The notes below the pieces were generated by a model, which had not been told where the DNA came from, made no database searches, and saw only the letters and a list, made by a program, of their open reading frames with translations. DNA of 64,000 nucleotides from Arion vulgaris (Eukaryota > Mollusca > Gastropoda > Stylommatophora > Arionidae), in contig CM036754.1 of NCBI GenBank assembly GCA_020796225.1, positions 43,251,779 through 43,315,778 of the forward strand, read 5' to 3'. Shown piece by piece: positions 42,310 to 53,558 of the stretch. The position numbers and the translations under genes were made by a program. Position 1 is the first letter of the stretch; every line of letters starts with the position of its first letter.

Positions 42310-42740
42310 TCTTGGGCCTGTGGGCGGCGCATAGGGCAGAGGTCATAGTTCTCCATGTCTCGCGGTTCGTGGCTATCTGTTTTAGGTCTTTAATGTTTAC
42401 TAGGCCCATCGTTGAGCCTTTTCTGGTGATGGTTCTACGCAGAGTCTCTCTTGGTCTTCCTCGCTTTCTTTTTCCCTCTGGTGTCCATATGAGGGATTGG
42501 TAAGGAGTCTTCTCTCATCCATTCTAAGTGTGTGGCCGATGTAGTTCCAGCGGCGCTTTCTTATAAAATTTGATACATTTTCTTGCTTGGTCTCTTGTCT
42601 TATTTGTGTATTGGGTCTGAAATCTGACCATTTGAGCATGTATACCACTGTGTTTATGAAACATGGATATTCTTGACCCCTTTGTAAGCTCAACAGAGTC
42701 TCTCTCTCTTTTATGCTTTTAAACCCTGATTGGGGCATTG
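42310..42740 (-). mobile_element. Non-LTR RT C-terminal fragment
   Basis: The - strand reads VSNFIRKRRWNYIGHTLRMD and YGHQREKESEEDQERL, the family seen at 5171-5570. It lies about 27 bases after the w23 donor and directly before the 30-bp array. Confidence 0.85.
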
Positions 42741-42744
42741 ACCC

Positions 42745-43980
42745 TCAACCATCTGTGATGACCCCCATTGATACTAATGGTACTGTGATAACCCCCATTG
42801 GTACTAATGATACTGTGATGACACACATTGGTACTAATGATACTGTGATGACAACCATTGGTACTAATGATACTGTGATGACACCCATTGATACTAATGA
42901 TACTGTGATGACACCCATTGATACTAATGATACTGTGGCAACTTCTATTGATACTAATGATACTGTAGCAACCTCTATTGATACTAATGATACTGTTGCA
43001 ACCTCTATTGATGTTAATGATACTGTTGCAACCTCTATTGATACTAATGATACTGTGCCAACTTCTATTGATACTAATGATACTGTAGCAACCTCTATTG
43101 ATACTAATGATACTGTTGCAACCTCTATTGATGTTAATGATACTGTGGCAACCACTATTGATACTAATGATACTGTTGCAACCTCTATTGATACTAATGA
43201 TACTGTTGCAACCTCTATTGATACTAATGATACTGTGGCAACCTCTATTGATACTAATGATACTGTGGCAACCTCTATTGATACTAATGATACTGTCACA
43301 ACCTCTATTGATGTTAATGATACTGTTGCAACCTCTATTGATGTTAATGATACTGTTGCAACCTCTATTGATGTTAATGATACTGTGGCAACCTCTATTG
43401 ATACTAATGATACTGTGGCAACCTCTATTGATACTAATGATACTGTGGCAACCTCTATTGATACTAATGATACTGTTGCAACTTCTATTGATACTAATGA
43501 TACTGTGGCAACCCCTATTGATACTAATGATACTGTTGCAACCTCTATTGATACTAATGATACTGTGATGACCCATATTGATACTAATGATACTGTTGCA
43601 ACCTCTATTGATACTAAGGATACTGTTGCAACCTCTATTGATGCTAATGATGCTGTGATGACCCCTATTGATGCTAATGATACTGTGATGACCCCCATTG
43701 ATGCTAATGATACTGTGATCCCCCATCATTGATGCTAATGATACTGTGACGACCTATTGATACTAATGATACTGTTGCAACCTCTATTGATGCTAATGAT
43801 GCTGTGACGACCCCCATTGATGCTAATGATACTGTGACGACCCCTATTGATGCTAATGATACTGTGATGACCCCTATTGATGCTAATGATACTGTGACGA
43901 CCCCCATTGATGCTAATGATACTGTGACGACCCCTATTGATGCTAATGATACTGTGATGACTCCCATTGATGCCAATAGG
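42745..43980 (+). repeat. 30-bp minisatellite, about 41 copies, open on both strands
   Basis: Unit ATTGATACTAATGATACTGT plus TGCAACCTCT, with variants by third-base change and GATG/GACG/GCAACC classes. A unit length divisible by three keeps frames open: 339 codons of a TNDTVATSID decapeptide on +, and 336 and 317 codons on -. A 2-base change at about 43724-43755 shifts phase. No exon borders are supported. Confidence 0.96.
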
Positions 43981-44359
43981 ATGGCCTCCTCCCCCTCTCA
44001 TCCCACCCCCATTGATAATAATGTTACTGAGGGTCTGTTGACTGACAGAAGAATAACTTTCAAGAAGAAGAAGACAAAAAGTAAGAGTTGAAAAATCTCT
44101 GGGCCAATAATAAAACAAGATAAAAGATTGAAAAATGTGATAGAAATGTACAGAAGCATATAGTCATTTAGTCTTTGCTATCCCACACACAGTGTTGAAA
44201 TCTACTGCCATCTCCACGAGAACAAAGCTCAATATATTCAGCTCAAATGTGAAGTCTGTGTTGCTGTATAGCGAGTCAACCAGTTAAATACAAATAAGAT
44301 TCAGGATTTGTCAGATTCAGAACAGATGTTTTCGGTGAATTCTCAAACTGAGATGATAT

Positions 44360-44680
44360 GACAGAGATACAAACATAGACCTCTGGATAAGAACATGACA
44401 GAAACCCATGATGACTCAGGTTAAGAGTAGAAAGTGGCGATGGTCAGGCATACCCTACGGAAGTCACAGTCGAGTGTCACTAGACAAGCACTTGAGTGGA
44501 CCCACAAGAAAAATGGAAAAGAGGGCATCCTAGACAGACCTGGAGACGAAGTCTTCTTAAGGAACTGAGGGTTGCTTGACTATCCTAGTAGACCATAAAG
44601 AAAACAGTCAGAGACTAAGAAACGTGGCAAACAGCTGTTGACGCCCTTTGCTCCACAAGGAGCAGAGAAGAATAAGTCAA
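44360..44680 (+). mobile_element. Non-LTR RT C-terminal fragment
   Basis: The + strand reads ALEWTHKKNGKEG, RQTWRRSLLKELRVA and DRETWQTAVDALCS-like text in shifted frames. It ends about 80 bases before w24. A shorter copy of ALEWNPQRKEK is at 41776-41840. Confidence 0.8.
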
Positions 44681-44759
44681 GTAAGACATGTAATCATTGA
44701 TTTATGTACCCAGTGAAGTCCAGGCATTGAATGATTTACTAATGATATGTTATTTCCAG

Positions 44760-44920
44760 GCACCAAGCGTGTCTCTCTGTATTTCAATGCTGAAGCAACA
44801 TGGCTCCAGAGGTGAGGCAGGCAAGCTGGTTATCTCTATATGTGACAAACTGTCCACATACTTAGTTCCCATCTCACCTGGTGTTCCTAACCCAGAGATT
44901 GATTACAGTCTTATCATCAG
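44760..44920 (+). CDS. ZFYVE26: ZFYVE26 exon w24
   Basis: Acceptor TATTTCCAG, donor ATCAG|GTAAGT, phase 0 to 2. Encodes APSVSLCISMLKQHGSRGEA, LVISICDKLSTYLVP and PNPEIDYSLIIR. The EQ-APS junction with w23 is the same as in the family. Confidence 0.95.
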
Positions 44921-45020
44921 GTAAGTTCTCTTCTCCTTTCCTCTCTCTCTCTCTGTGTGTGAGTAGTGTAGTCAGTATTAACTATACTGTATGTTTAGTC
45001 AGTATCTCTTTTCAATGTAG

Positions 45021-45455
45021 GCGGTCTCTGTGGTGTAGAGGTTAGATGCTTGCTTCTGCTCCAAAGGTATTCGGTTCAATCCTCATGAAGCCATCAGGAT
45101 ATTTTTTACAGAGATCCCTGATCTCAGTGTAGGTGAGATCGAGTTCCTAGTTCTATTGGAGATGAACGATAAAACATAGGTCCTGTGTTCAAGTTGAGCA
45201 CATAAAAGAACCCTTGGCAGTTCAAAATTGAGAAGAACAGGCTGGAAAGCCACTGCCTGGGCAAAATTTAATCAAAAGATTAAAGAAATAAAATTTGGAA
45301 AAATATTTTTACCATCTTCTAAATTACATCGTGGACCTTCTCCGGTGCTATGGAGCTTGTGCACTTCCGCAGAGATCTTCCTACGTAAGAAAGAGATCGG
45401 AGTACATATGGTTTCTCACCGAAGTGCAATAATGATGGTCCTATCAATCAATCTC
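45021..45455 (+). repeat. SINE family B, best full-length copy
   Basis: GGTCTCTGTGGTGTAGAGG (A box), GGTTCAATCC (B box), then CATCAGGATATTTTTTACAG, AGAACCCTTGGCAGTTC, GAGATCTTCC, GAGATCGGAGTACA and a TCAATCAATC tail. Its tRNA-like head is the clearest in the window. Confidence 0.92.
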
Positions 45456-45544
45456 TTCAGCGTGTAGTCTCTCTTCTCTACATGTGATCAGTTTCTCTAT
45501 GTGGCAAGTCTTAGCTTTAATGCATGTGTGGTCATTACTAGCTG

Positions 45545-46790
45545 TACTGTATGTTTGGCCAGTCTCTCTTCTACATGTGTGGCCAGTCTTCCTCTTCTAC
45601 ATGTGTGGCCAGTCTTCCTCTTCTACATGTGTGGTCAGTCTCTCTTCTACATGTGTGGCATTCTCTCTCTACATGTGTGGTCATTCTCTCTTCTACATGT
45701 GTGGTCATTCTCTCTTCTACATGTGTGGCCAGTCTTCCTCTTCTACATGTGTGGCAGTCTTCCTCTTACATGTGTGGCCAGTCTTCCTCTTCACATGTGT
45801 GGTCAGTCTCTCTCTACATTGTGGCCATTCTCTCTCTACATGTGTGGTCATTCTCTTCTACATGTGTGGCAGTCTTCCTCTTCTACATGTGTGGCCAGTC
45901 TTCCTCTTCTACATGTGTGCAGTCTTCCTTCTACATGTGTGGTCAGTCCTCTTCTACATGTGTGGTCATTCTCTCTCATGTGTGGTCATTCTCACTTCTA
46001 CATGTGTGGTCAGTCTCTTCTACATGTGTGGCCAGTCTTCCTCTTCTACATGTGTGGTCAGTCTCTCTTCTACATGTGTGGTCATTCTCTCTTCTACATG
46101 TGTGGTCAGTCTCTCTTCTACATGTGTCATTCTCTCTCTACATGTGTGGTCATTCTCTCTTCTACATGTGTGGCCAGTCTTCCTCTCACATGTGTGGCCA
46201 GTCTTCCTCTTCTACATGTGTGGTCAGTCTCTCTTCTACATGTGTGGTCATTCTCTCTTCTACATGTGTGGTCATTCTCTCTTCTACATGTGTGGTCATT
46301 CTCTCTTCTACATGTGTGGCCAGTCTTCCTCTTCTACATGTGTGGCCAGTCTTCCTCTTCTACATGTGTGGCCAGTCTTCCTCTTCTACATGTGTGGTCA
46401 GTCTCTCTTCTACATGTGTGGTCATTCTCTCTTCTACATGTGTGGTCATTCTCACTTCTACATGTGTGGTCAGTCTCTTCTACATGTGTGGCCAGTCTTC
46501 CTCTTCTACATGTGTGGTCAGTCTCTCTTCTACATGTGTGGTCATTCTCTCTTCTACATGTGTGGTCATTCTCTCTTATATATGTGTGGTCAGTCTCTCT
46601 TCTATATGTGTGGTCAGTCTTTCTTCTATATGTGTGGCCAGTCTTCCTCTTCTACATGTGTGGTCAGTCTCTCTTCTACATGTGTGGCCATTCTCTCTTC
46701 TATATGTGTGGTCAGTCTCTCTTCTATATGTGTGGCCAGTCTTCCTCTTCTACATGTGTGGTCATTCTCCCTTCTTCATGTCTGGCTAGT
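45545..46790 (+). repeat. 24/26-bp minisatellite, about 50 copies
   Basis: Units CTACATGTGTGGTCAGTCTC plus TCTT, and CTACATGTGTGGCCAGTCTT plus CCTCTT. The three + frames are open for 412-484 codons (LLHVWPVFLFYMCGQSLFYM-type peptide). It ends 87 bases before w25. Not a gene. Confidence 0.96.
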
Positions 46791-46877
46791 CTAATTATGT
46801 TCAGTCTATTTATCTCTTCTACCATTCATCAAATACTGACTGTCATGTTGACAAAACAATCTTCTTTTTCTCACAAG

Positions 46878-47054
46878 TGTAATGAAACAACTCCTGTTCC
46901 AAGCCAAGCTAGACTTTCTACACACAGGAAACACTGGACTGACCGATATGAGTGAGTTGTATCTAGGTCGAGTAGACCTGCTAGATGTCATGGTCAAGGC
47001 TAACTACCAGGATCTGCCTACCATTAAAGAACTGACCAAACAGGACACTGTTAG
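46878..47054 (+). CDS. ZFYVE26: ZFYVE26 exon w25
   Basis: Acceptor TCTCACAAG, donor GTTAG|GTATAT, phase 2 to 2. Encodes SVMKQLLFQAKLDFLHTGNT, LYLGRVDLLDVMVKANYQDL and PTIKELTKQDTVR. The 24/26-bp minisatellite ends about 85 bases upstream. Confidence 0.95.
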
Positions 47055-47134
47055 GTATATCTAGATCTCGCCTTTAGGGAGTGTTTTTATTGTCATTATA
47101 TTCATTCGTATATTCATTGTATTCATTATATATA

Positions 47135-47365
47135 AGGACGATGCCACCTGTCAGAAAGCAATGGCAAACTACTGAACGATAAGTGGTGCCTAGAAAATCA
47201 ACACTGTTTACTGTGGTTGATGCTACATCCTTTGGATATGCCACGATTTTCATTCATATTCATTCATTCAGAAGCAATGGTAACTACTGAACGATAAGTG
47301 TGCCTAGAAATCAATGACTCGTTACTGTGGTTGATAGCACGTAAAGGATATGCCACAATTTTCAT
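47135..47365 (+). repeat. SINE family E, two worn 3' pieces in tandem
   Basis: AGCAATGGCAAACTACTGAACG and AGCAATGGTAACTACTGAACG start two partial copies about 120 bases apart, each ending GGATATGCCAC. Confidence 0.8.
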
Positions 47366-47449
47366 TCATATTCATATTTGTCTTCATTTGATCATACTCT
47401 ATTGTCAGATAAGTCACTGGAATATAGTCATAGATTTCTTGCAATCTTC

Positions 47450-47712
47450 TTTTTTTCTTTTTATTCAAACGCTCTATATCGATCACTTGTTAAACCACTC
47501 TTTGTGATTTGTATATGGTCTGAGCCTAAGAGCGATTGTACATTGTACCAGTTATGCGCCTACAAGTAGGCCAGCACATCCAATTTCTGTGATGCTTTTA
47601 TTTACTAGAGTAGCTTCCAAAGCCTCTACCTCAGTCGCTCTTACGTCATGCCTTGTAGGTCACAGTGTTACTATTCTTTGCTTCCTTGTGAGCCCCACAA
47701 CACACAGGTGAA
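47450..47712 (-). repeat. SINE family A, reversed
   Basis: CTTTTTATTCAAACGCTC (tail side) to CACAACACACAGG (head). It defines the 5' end CCTGTGTGTTG of family A. Confidence 0.92.
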
Positions 47713-47779
47713 GTGACTATCCAACAGTTCCTATCTCAGCTGTGTACCCCTTTGCCAGGTTTGTGTCATTATCAATAAC

Positions 47780-48330
47780 TTGTCTGATCAGAACTTTGCC
47801 ATCCTAACAGTCCTCTGGAAATTCTATCTCTCATAGGTCAGATGTTTCGCCTCTGCTGATGTCATGCTCAAATCATCTATCACAACCTGAATCCATCTTC
47901 TTCGTGGTCTTCCTCTTTCCTGGGATGCCTCTTTCCATAATTGTTTTTTTCAGCCATTCATGTCTTGTTATGTGTCAAAGAACTTTCTCATTCTTTTTTG
48001 TTAAGTTTTTGTTTTTGTATCTTCAATTTCCTAATCACTGAGCTGGGAAATTAGGTGCTAGAAATTGGATAGATATTGTTTCATTATTCATTTGAGGATC
48101 ATCTTCATCTACATCAGACATGTCCATAATTGCTCTGATCTCCTCCCATCCATGCATTTCATTGTGTTTAGACTAACAACTCCCATTCTGTGTTGCTTGA
48201 TGTATCTACTGGAGTTTCTCTAACGTTTCGCTTACCGATATCGGATACATAACTTGCACAACTGAGAAGAGAATACCTTTATCTTCTTCTGAAATCTTCA
48301 TAGTGTACGTTTCAGACCGTGATCCTTCCT
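47780..48330 (-). mobile_element. Non-LTR RT tail and LINE 3' region
   Basis: 47780-47960 is the reversed RT tail of the 36650 family. 48040-48330 is the reverse of 36265-36580. The pair is in opposite order at 36265-36890 because that locus reads the other strand. Confidence 0.75.
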
Positions 48331-48683
48331 TCTTCGTCGCTTGAAATATGTCCATATTCAATGTTGTCTCTGTATGAACTTCACTGTCTTTGTAGCTCAC
48401 AGAGGTCCGTAGTTTCGTAAAGACATCCAGTAGCTGGGTTGACCTTCAGGCACCTGCCTGAGTGTCCGTAAGGCGAGCACATATCTTTTAAAACATAGAC
48501 ATATTCATATGCTATGCGCAACCTGATTGCTATAGCGATCTTGGCTGGTTGCTCAACTTCAGCACTAGACTGTTGATGATATTGCTTTTGTCCATAGAAG
48601 AATATTGTTTTAATGTGTCTTGTGGTATCCTGATACAAACAGACAGATGATGTTTTAAAAATAATTTGATGTTATATCTTCAG

Positions 48684-48849
48684 GCGACTGAGAGACAAGC
48701 TGATTGCAGATGAGCGGTTGTCATTGGCTATGGAGCTGTCTACCAAGTGTGGCATTGATCCAGCTGGGGTGTGGTCAGCTATGGGATTTGCTTGTCTGCA
48801 TCTGGGAGATTTTAATGGGGCTAGAGACAAGTTTGGACGCTGCCTTAAG
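48684..48849 (+). CDS. ZFYVE26: ZFYVE26 exon w26
   Basis: Acceptor TATCTTCAG, donor TTAAG|GTAAGT, phase 2 to 0. Encodes RLRDKLIADERLSLAMELST, KCGIDPAGVWSAMGFACLHL and GDFNGARDKFGRCLK, a TPR-like helix pair and one of the best-conserved parts of the family. Confidence 0.96.
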
Positions 48850-49011
48850 GTAAGTATGTACCAGGGATAAGCTTGGACATTTGTCTTAAGGCTAGTAGCA
48901 ACCAAAGATGAGTTTGGATGATGCCTTGTAGTGACAGCAATCCAGAGTTAAGTTTTGATGATGCATTGTGGTGACTGCCCGCCAGAGATTGATTAATGTG
49001 TTTGTCTACAG

Positions 49012-49290
49012 ATTGATTGATTGGACCATCATCATTGTACTTCGGTCAGTAACCATGTGAGCTCCGATCTCTTTCTTACACAGGAAGATCTCAGTGAACG
49101 ACAAACTCTGTAGCACTGGCAGGTTCCGTGTAATTTAAAAGATGGTAAAATATTTTGTAGGAATTTTTATTTTTCAAATTAATTTTGCCAGTGCAGCAGC
49201 TTTCCAGCCTGCTCTTCTCTATTTTGAACTACCAAGGGCTATTTTACATGCTCAACTTGAACATGGGGCCTACATTTTATTGTCCATCTC
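49012..49290 (-). repeat. SINE family B, reversed
   Basis: TTGATTGGACCATCATCATT to TGTTCAAGTTGAGCA on the - strand; the head is cut off by SINE D. Confidence 0.88.
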
Positions 49291-49302
49291 CGATAAGTAA
49301 AA

Positions 49303-49568
49303 AGTAAAGGAACGCTTTCATACCTCGTGGTATATAGGTCAATACAATGTTAGGCCTGTATTTTTCATTGACCGTCGGCATACGATGGGTGATGTGGTCA
49401 GCATCACGCCGCCCGCCTTTACTTCCCAGATCATGTCTGGTACCCAGTTGAGGCTGGGTCGACCTGAGAGCCGCGTGGTAGGGAAAATTCCACGCTCAAT
49501 GCGGAGCTGAACCCAGACCACCAGCCTTGCGGCGAGTTTACTAACAACCACGCACAGCGGCTCTCCTA
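49303..49568 (-). repeat. SINE family D, reversed
   Basis: GGAACGCTTTCATACC to the GCCGCTGTGCGTGGTTG head on the - strand. It resembles 30600-30868 closely. Confidence 0.9.
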
Positions 49569-50210
49569 TTCCCGATAGTAAGGAAATCTATCTCGCCTGC
49601 ACTGAGATCAGGATCTCTGGAAAATATACTGATGGCTCCATGAGTGAGCGAACCAAGTACCTTGGGAACGAGAGGTAAACACCCAACTACTACACCACAG
49701 AGACCCCCAAATATGAATGTTGTATGTTTACATGTCAAAGGTTACCATGTTCAAGCATGTCTTATGATGGGAGGGGGGGAGGGTTCAAGAGAGAGCATTG
49801 ACAGGTATCTAGGCAGACCATCATTGTAAAATACACAGACATAATATTGAAAGCTATATGCACAGATACATTGACAGTAGTCTGATAGATACAGGGTGTT
49901 CAAGATAAAGTAGCCCGTTGACAAATCAAAGTTGCCAGTTAAACGTTGTGTTTGTCTATTTTACTATTGAAACTGGTTCTGACTAGCTCATCCTTTCATC
50001 GCATTGGTTCTTTGCCCCATTCCACACCATAATTACACACATCACAAAAAGACTTGTGTACTTGACCTATACCACATCATAATTGAACAATCACATTTTC
50101 ATAAATATATGCCAGATTGGCTCCCTTGACAGGCTACTTTTATATTGGACACCCTGTGTATAGCAATAACATAAATATAGAACAAAATATTGTTAAGCGG
50201 CACATAGAAC
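49569..50210. other. Intron, partly SINE B head, then unrecognised
   Basis: 49570-49710 carries the reversed SINE B head (TCTGTGGTGTAGTAGTTGG on the - strand), so the B copy was split by SINE D. 49880-50160 has no feature I recognise. Confidence 0.6.
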
Positions 50211-50214
50211 ATTG

Positions 50215-50600
50215 ATATTTATGTGTTAATGTTTCTCCCAACATTATGCTATCAGTGCCAAACCTGGATGCTGCCATCAAACGATAGAAGAAAACTAATC
50301 ATGCCAGAGATGAAGTGTCTACGCAGAATGCTGGGAGTATCAAAAAGAGACAAGTTTAGAAATGAAGACATCAGGAAAAAAGTGGGTACAGCATTAGTAC
50401 CGAACTTCATCAAGAAACAACAAATTAAATGGTTCTGCCACATAAGAAGATTACCAACAGACAGTGTGCCTCAAAGAGCAATGTTACAGCAATGTTACTC
50501 CGGTACAATGGATACAAAGCAACAGGCCACAAAAACCGCTGTTTATGAAGCGCATACAAAGTCCTGCTCTAGAAATCTCTTCTTATCCTGACACTGTGAG
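50215..50600 (+). mobile_element. Non-LTR RT C-terminal fragment, open 122 codons
   Basis: Reads MFLPTLCYQCQTWMLPSNDR, RNEDIRKKVGTALVPNFIKK and QQIKWFCHIRRLPTDSVPQR. This is the longest unbroken retrotransposon frame in the window and a good reference for this family. Confidence 0.92.
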
Positions 50601-50758
50601 GCCAAACAGGATTAAAGAAGAAAGTAAGAAGAAGATAATATAAATAAAACATTATTAAAAAGTTCATAAATGATAGATAGTAATTATAGATAGAACATTA
50701 TTGGTGAGATACAATACAAAGATATAATTTCTGTAATCTTCATGTACTTGACTTACAG

Positions 50759-50857
50759 GCTCCTTCTGACAAGAACCAGACTTCAGCTAGTCAGAGCTCG
50801 CCTGCTGGTAGAAATTTTAGAGTTTTGGACACAATACTAAGTTCTGGCTTTACTGAA
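50759..50857 (+). CDS. ZFYVE26: ZFYVE26 exon w27
   Basis: Acceptor GACTTACAG, proposed donor CTGAA|GTAACT, phase 0 to 0, 33 codons. Encodes APSDKNQTSASQSSPAGRNF then RVLDTILSSGFTE. An earlier donor (GCTG|GTAGAA, 50807) would put a stop in w28, so the later one is chosen. Confidence 0.75.
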
Positions 50858-51141
50858 GTAACTATCATTGTTGTGGTGGAGTGTTAGTGGATGTGTGAAA
50901 CATGTCAGCGAGTGTGCTTATATAGAATAAAAAAAGGAAGCATTGTCTTGTCTTGTCCACATGTGCATTGAAGCAGTGTGGGGAGTTTCAGTTTTCTATC
51001 CTGTGCCATGTTTGTTGCACCTGTAGTTGTTAGTCTTTAATTTTGTGATAACTGTGATTTGATCTATCTATCGGTTCTTGCTCTTCCTCAGGCTCTGTGT
51101 TTGGGTTGTTGTTTGTTATAGGCATGAGATGGTAGTAGATT

Positions 51142-51450
51142 TCATTTCATTCTCATTAGGTGACCAAACCATTTTATTTGTTGTATTCTAATATGTTGCA
51201 TGCATGGTGTGATTCCGACATTTCTAATGTTCTCATTTCTCAATCTATCCTGTCTTGTAACATTGATGGCTTTTCTTAAACAGTTCATTTCACATGTTGT
51301 GATCTTTCTTTCTTGGGATTTAGTTAGGGACCATGTTTGACATTGATAACAGAGAGTTGGTAGAAATATGCAATTTATTAGTTGTAGCTTGACTGCCATG
51401 TCTATGTTTGTGTGTTTGAGCAGTGGGGACAGTTGGTATGTCACTGCATT
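51142..51450 (-). mobile_element. Non-LTR RT C-terminal fragment
   Basis: The - strand reads QLINCIFLPTLCYQCQTWSL, CLRKAINVTRQDRLRNENIR and IQQIKWFGHLMRMK over 100 codons. Confidence 0.92.
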
Positions 51451-51559
51451 GGCCTTTTGGCATCTAGTCTTGATTTCTCTGTCTTTAATGTGTCTTTAAA
51501 GTGCTTCGATATAGACACCGTGGGTTGGAAATCAATTCCATAAAATCACTTTAACAACA

Positions 51560-52035
51560 CAAGAGGAACCTGCATGACTGATAATCGCTGTGGAGTTTGA
51601 GACGCAGAGAAAGTGAGCTGCGCGAAAAGACAGAACACACAATGCCCACATGTCTAACCTTGATCATATATGCTCTACCTGTGGTAGGGGATTGTGTTTG
51701 AAGATTGAACTCTACAGTTACTTCTGCACACACCAGAGAGGTGTAACTGCACATATCTGAGGCTGTTATCATCGCTTGCGATGTTATTGGTTACTAAACT
51801 GATGTCATTGCACTCCGGGCAGACCCATAGCTGCTCAGTCTCCCTCAACAGATATAGAAGAGTATGCATACTGATGGTTCCTGTGGCTCGCTGATTAAGC
51901 ACACCTCTCACTCTGCCTCTCAGGCATCCAGTTCGACTTGAACAACGGGTAACCCCAAACTGCCTAAATCGCTGATCGATTCAACATCGATTTTAGTGTC
52001 CTCATCCAACAGACAGTCGCAAGAGACCGAAGAAT
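51560..52035 (-). mobile_element. Non-LTR RNase H/C-terminal fragment and LINE 3' part
   Basis: 51780-52035 is the reverse RGVLNQRATGTISMHTLLYL copy of the 13968 family. 51560-51770 continues with TDGVYMIKVRHVG-like text, which also occurs forward at 2233-2400 beside exon w3. Confidence 0.85.
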
Positions 52036-52289
52036 ATCACTTATGGCGACTATTATTAACATCTTATGAAACTTTATTTATATTGTCAAAATTTCCTACC
52101 TTAAATCGCCTCAAGTATTGTATACCCGTTGTTATTCTTGAGTACTATTGGTGAGTGACATGAAGTGGTATGCTATCAGCCAGGAGTTAGGAAAGATAAT
52201 TCCCGCCTACCTTTAACTTGCGCTTCCTTTTTAAATATTTGTTTTAGTATTACCTATACCTTATACGTTACAAAAGATGAGCATGTAAT

Positions 52290-52600
52290 TTCTCCATACT
52301 GCTCTATTCTAGGCAACTTGTTCAATCTCTTCTATGGAACTGGGTCAGATATTTCTTGCTTCTCTCAGTAAAGTGTGTTTCAGGCTTTCCATGGGCCACC
52401 CTTTTTTTCTTAAACACTTTGCCTCCCACTTCAATACCTGCTCTGTGATGATTCCTCGATCCTTTATTCTCAGAGTATGCCCAACATATCTCTATTTTAT
52501 CTTTGTTTTTTATATTACTACCACAGATATATAATTTATCTGCCTGGTTCTTAATTAATATGTGCAAATAGTAACAATTCTTCTTCTTCTGCATTCATAC
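52290..52600 (-). mobile_element. Non-LTR RT C-terminal fragment
   Basis: The - strand reads IEICWAYSENKGSRNHHRAG and a KPETHFTERSKKYL tail, parallel to 25570-25860. Confidence 0.75.
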
Positions 52601-52759
52601 ACTGTAAATTTGGGCATTAGCCATGGCACCTGGTATGACCCTTTGGACTGATTTTTTTGTGAAAGTCTACTTTACCATTTGATTAGTTTCCTTCACCATG
52701 CAGGTGGGCCTTTGCTGACTTCAGAGGTACTTGAAGTTTAGATCCTCAGGTATGATCTT

Positions 52760-53210
52760 GTTAGTAACAATTAATAATTTAATCATTTATTCTGTTTGTT
52801 TTGGTATGTTAACTCTTTCCACGCCCATTTATTTCCTCAATTTTTAAGCAGTTAATTCAGGGAAGTAAAAAAAAAAAAAAAAATTACGATCCCAACTACT
52901 TATCAATAAATAAACATATATATATTATTATATACTAAATTGAGTAAACTGACAACCTAACAGAATAACAAGGTCAAAAGTACTATAAGTAAAACAGAAG
53001 AAGTAAAACTAGAAAGACTTCTTATAAGGAAAGCAACTCTATGGCGCAGTGTGCGGCTTAAAGCGTCAACGGACTTCCGCCATGGCGCAGTGTGCGGCTT
53101 AAAGCGTGAAAGAGTTATAGAACACCAATCTTTTTTTTTTAAATTCAGTTAATGTAATTTGTTAAAAGAATTCATATTTGTGTGCTGATTATTTGCAAAT
53201 TTTCTTTTCA
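52760..53210. other. Intron with a short duplicated stretch
   Basis: TATGGCGCAGTGTGCGGCTTAAAGCG occurs twice (53040 and 53083, 43 apart; quoted here only as TGGCGCAGTGTGCGGC). A 17-base A run is at 52867. Nothing else recognised. Confidence 0.6.
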
Positions 53211-53211
53211 G

Positions 53212-53271
53212 ATTCAGCGATTGTTGAGTGACCCAGAAAGCATATGTGACATTAAAACATTACTGATTCCA
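53212..53271 (+). CDS. ZFYVE26: ZFYVE26 exon w28, small
   Basis: Acceptor TTTTCTTTTCAG, donor TTCCA|GTAAGT, phase 0 to 0, 20 codons: IQRLLSDPESICDIKTLLIP. Confidence 0.85.
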
Positions 53272-53314
53272 GTAAGTGCCTGCAAATATATTCATTTTTA
53301 GTTATTTAAATAAC

Positions 53315-53420
53315 TACAGTGATGGTCTGGCTGGATTCACTGACTTTTATCCATGTATGTTTTATAAGTGACTCAATGAGTGTGCTCAGGGATCAATTAA
53401 ACTATATGGAAGTGGGTCAG
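53315..53420 (+). mobile_element. RNase H fragment
   Basis: Reads FIHVCFISDSMSVL, the D-S-M-S block of LINE RNase H, matching SHVFILSDSMSMV at 54700-54750. Confidence 0.65.
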
Positions 53421-53558
53421 GGAAGTTCATCTAAGTCAGTTAAAGTATATGGAAGTGAGTCTGGGAAGTGTTTACAATCATCCAACTATAAGAACTGTAC
53501 ATCAATCACCCAGTAACAGTGTTTATAATCCACTTTTTATTTTTCTCTCTATTTTTAG

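Noticed and set aside
42713..43732. 339-codon (+) and 336/317-codon (-) open frames
   Set aside because: They arise from a 30-bp unit without stops; there is no splice evidence and no recognisable protein.
45021..45100. tRNA gene
   Set aside because: A and B boxes are present, but there is no cloverleaf; it is the head of a SINE found in several copies.
45484..46955. Three overlapping open frames of 412-484 codons with many Cys and Trp
   Set aside because: All three frames are open at once over a short-unit array. One runs into exon w25 sequence by chance in the wrong frame.
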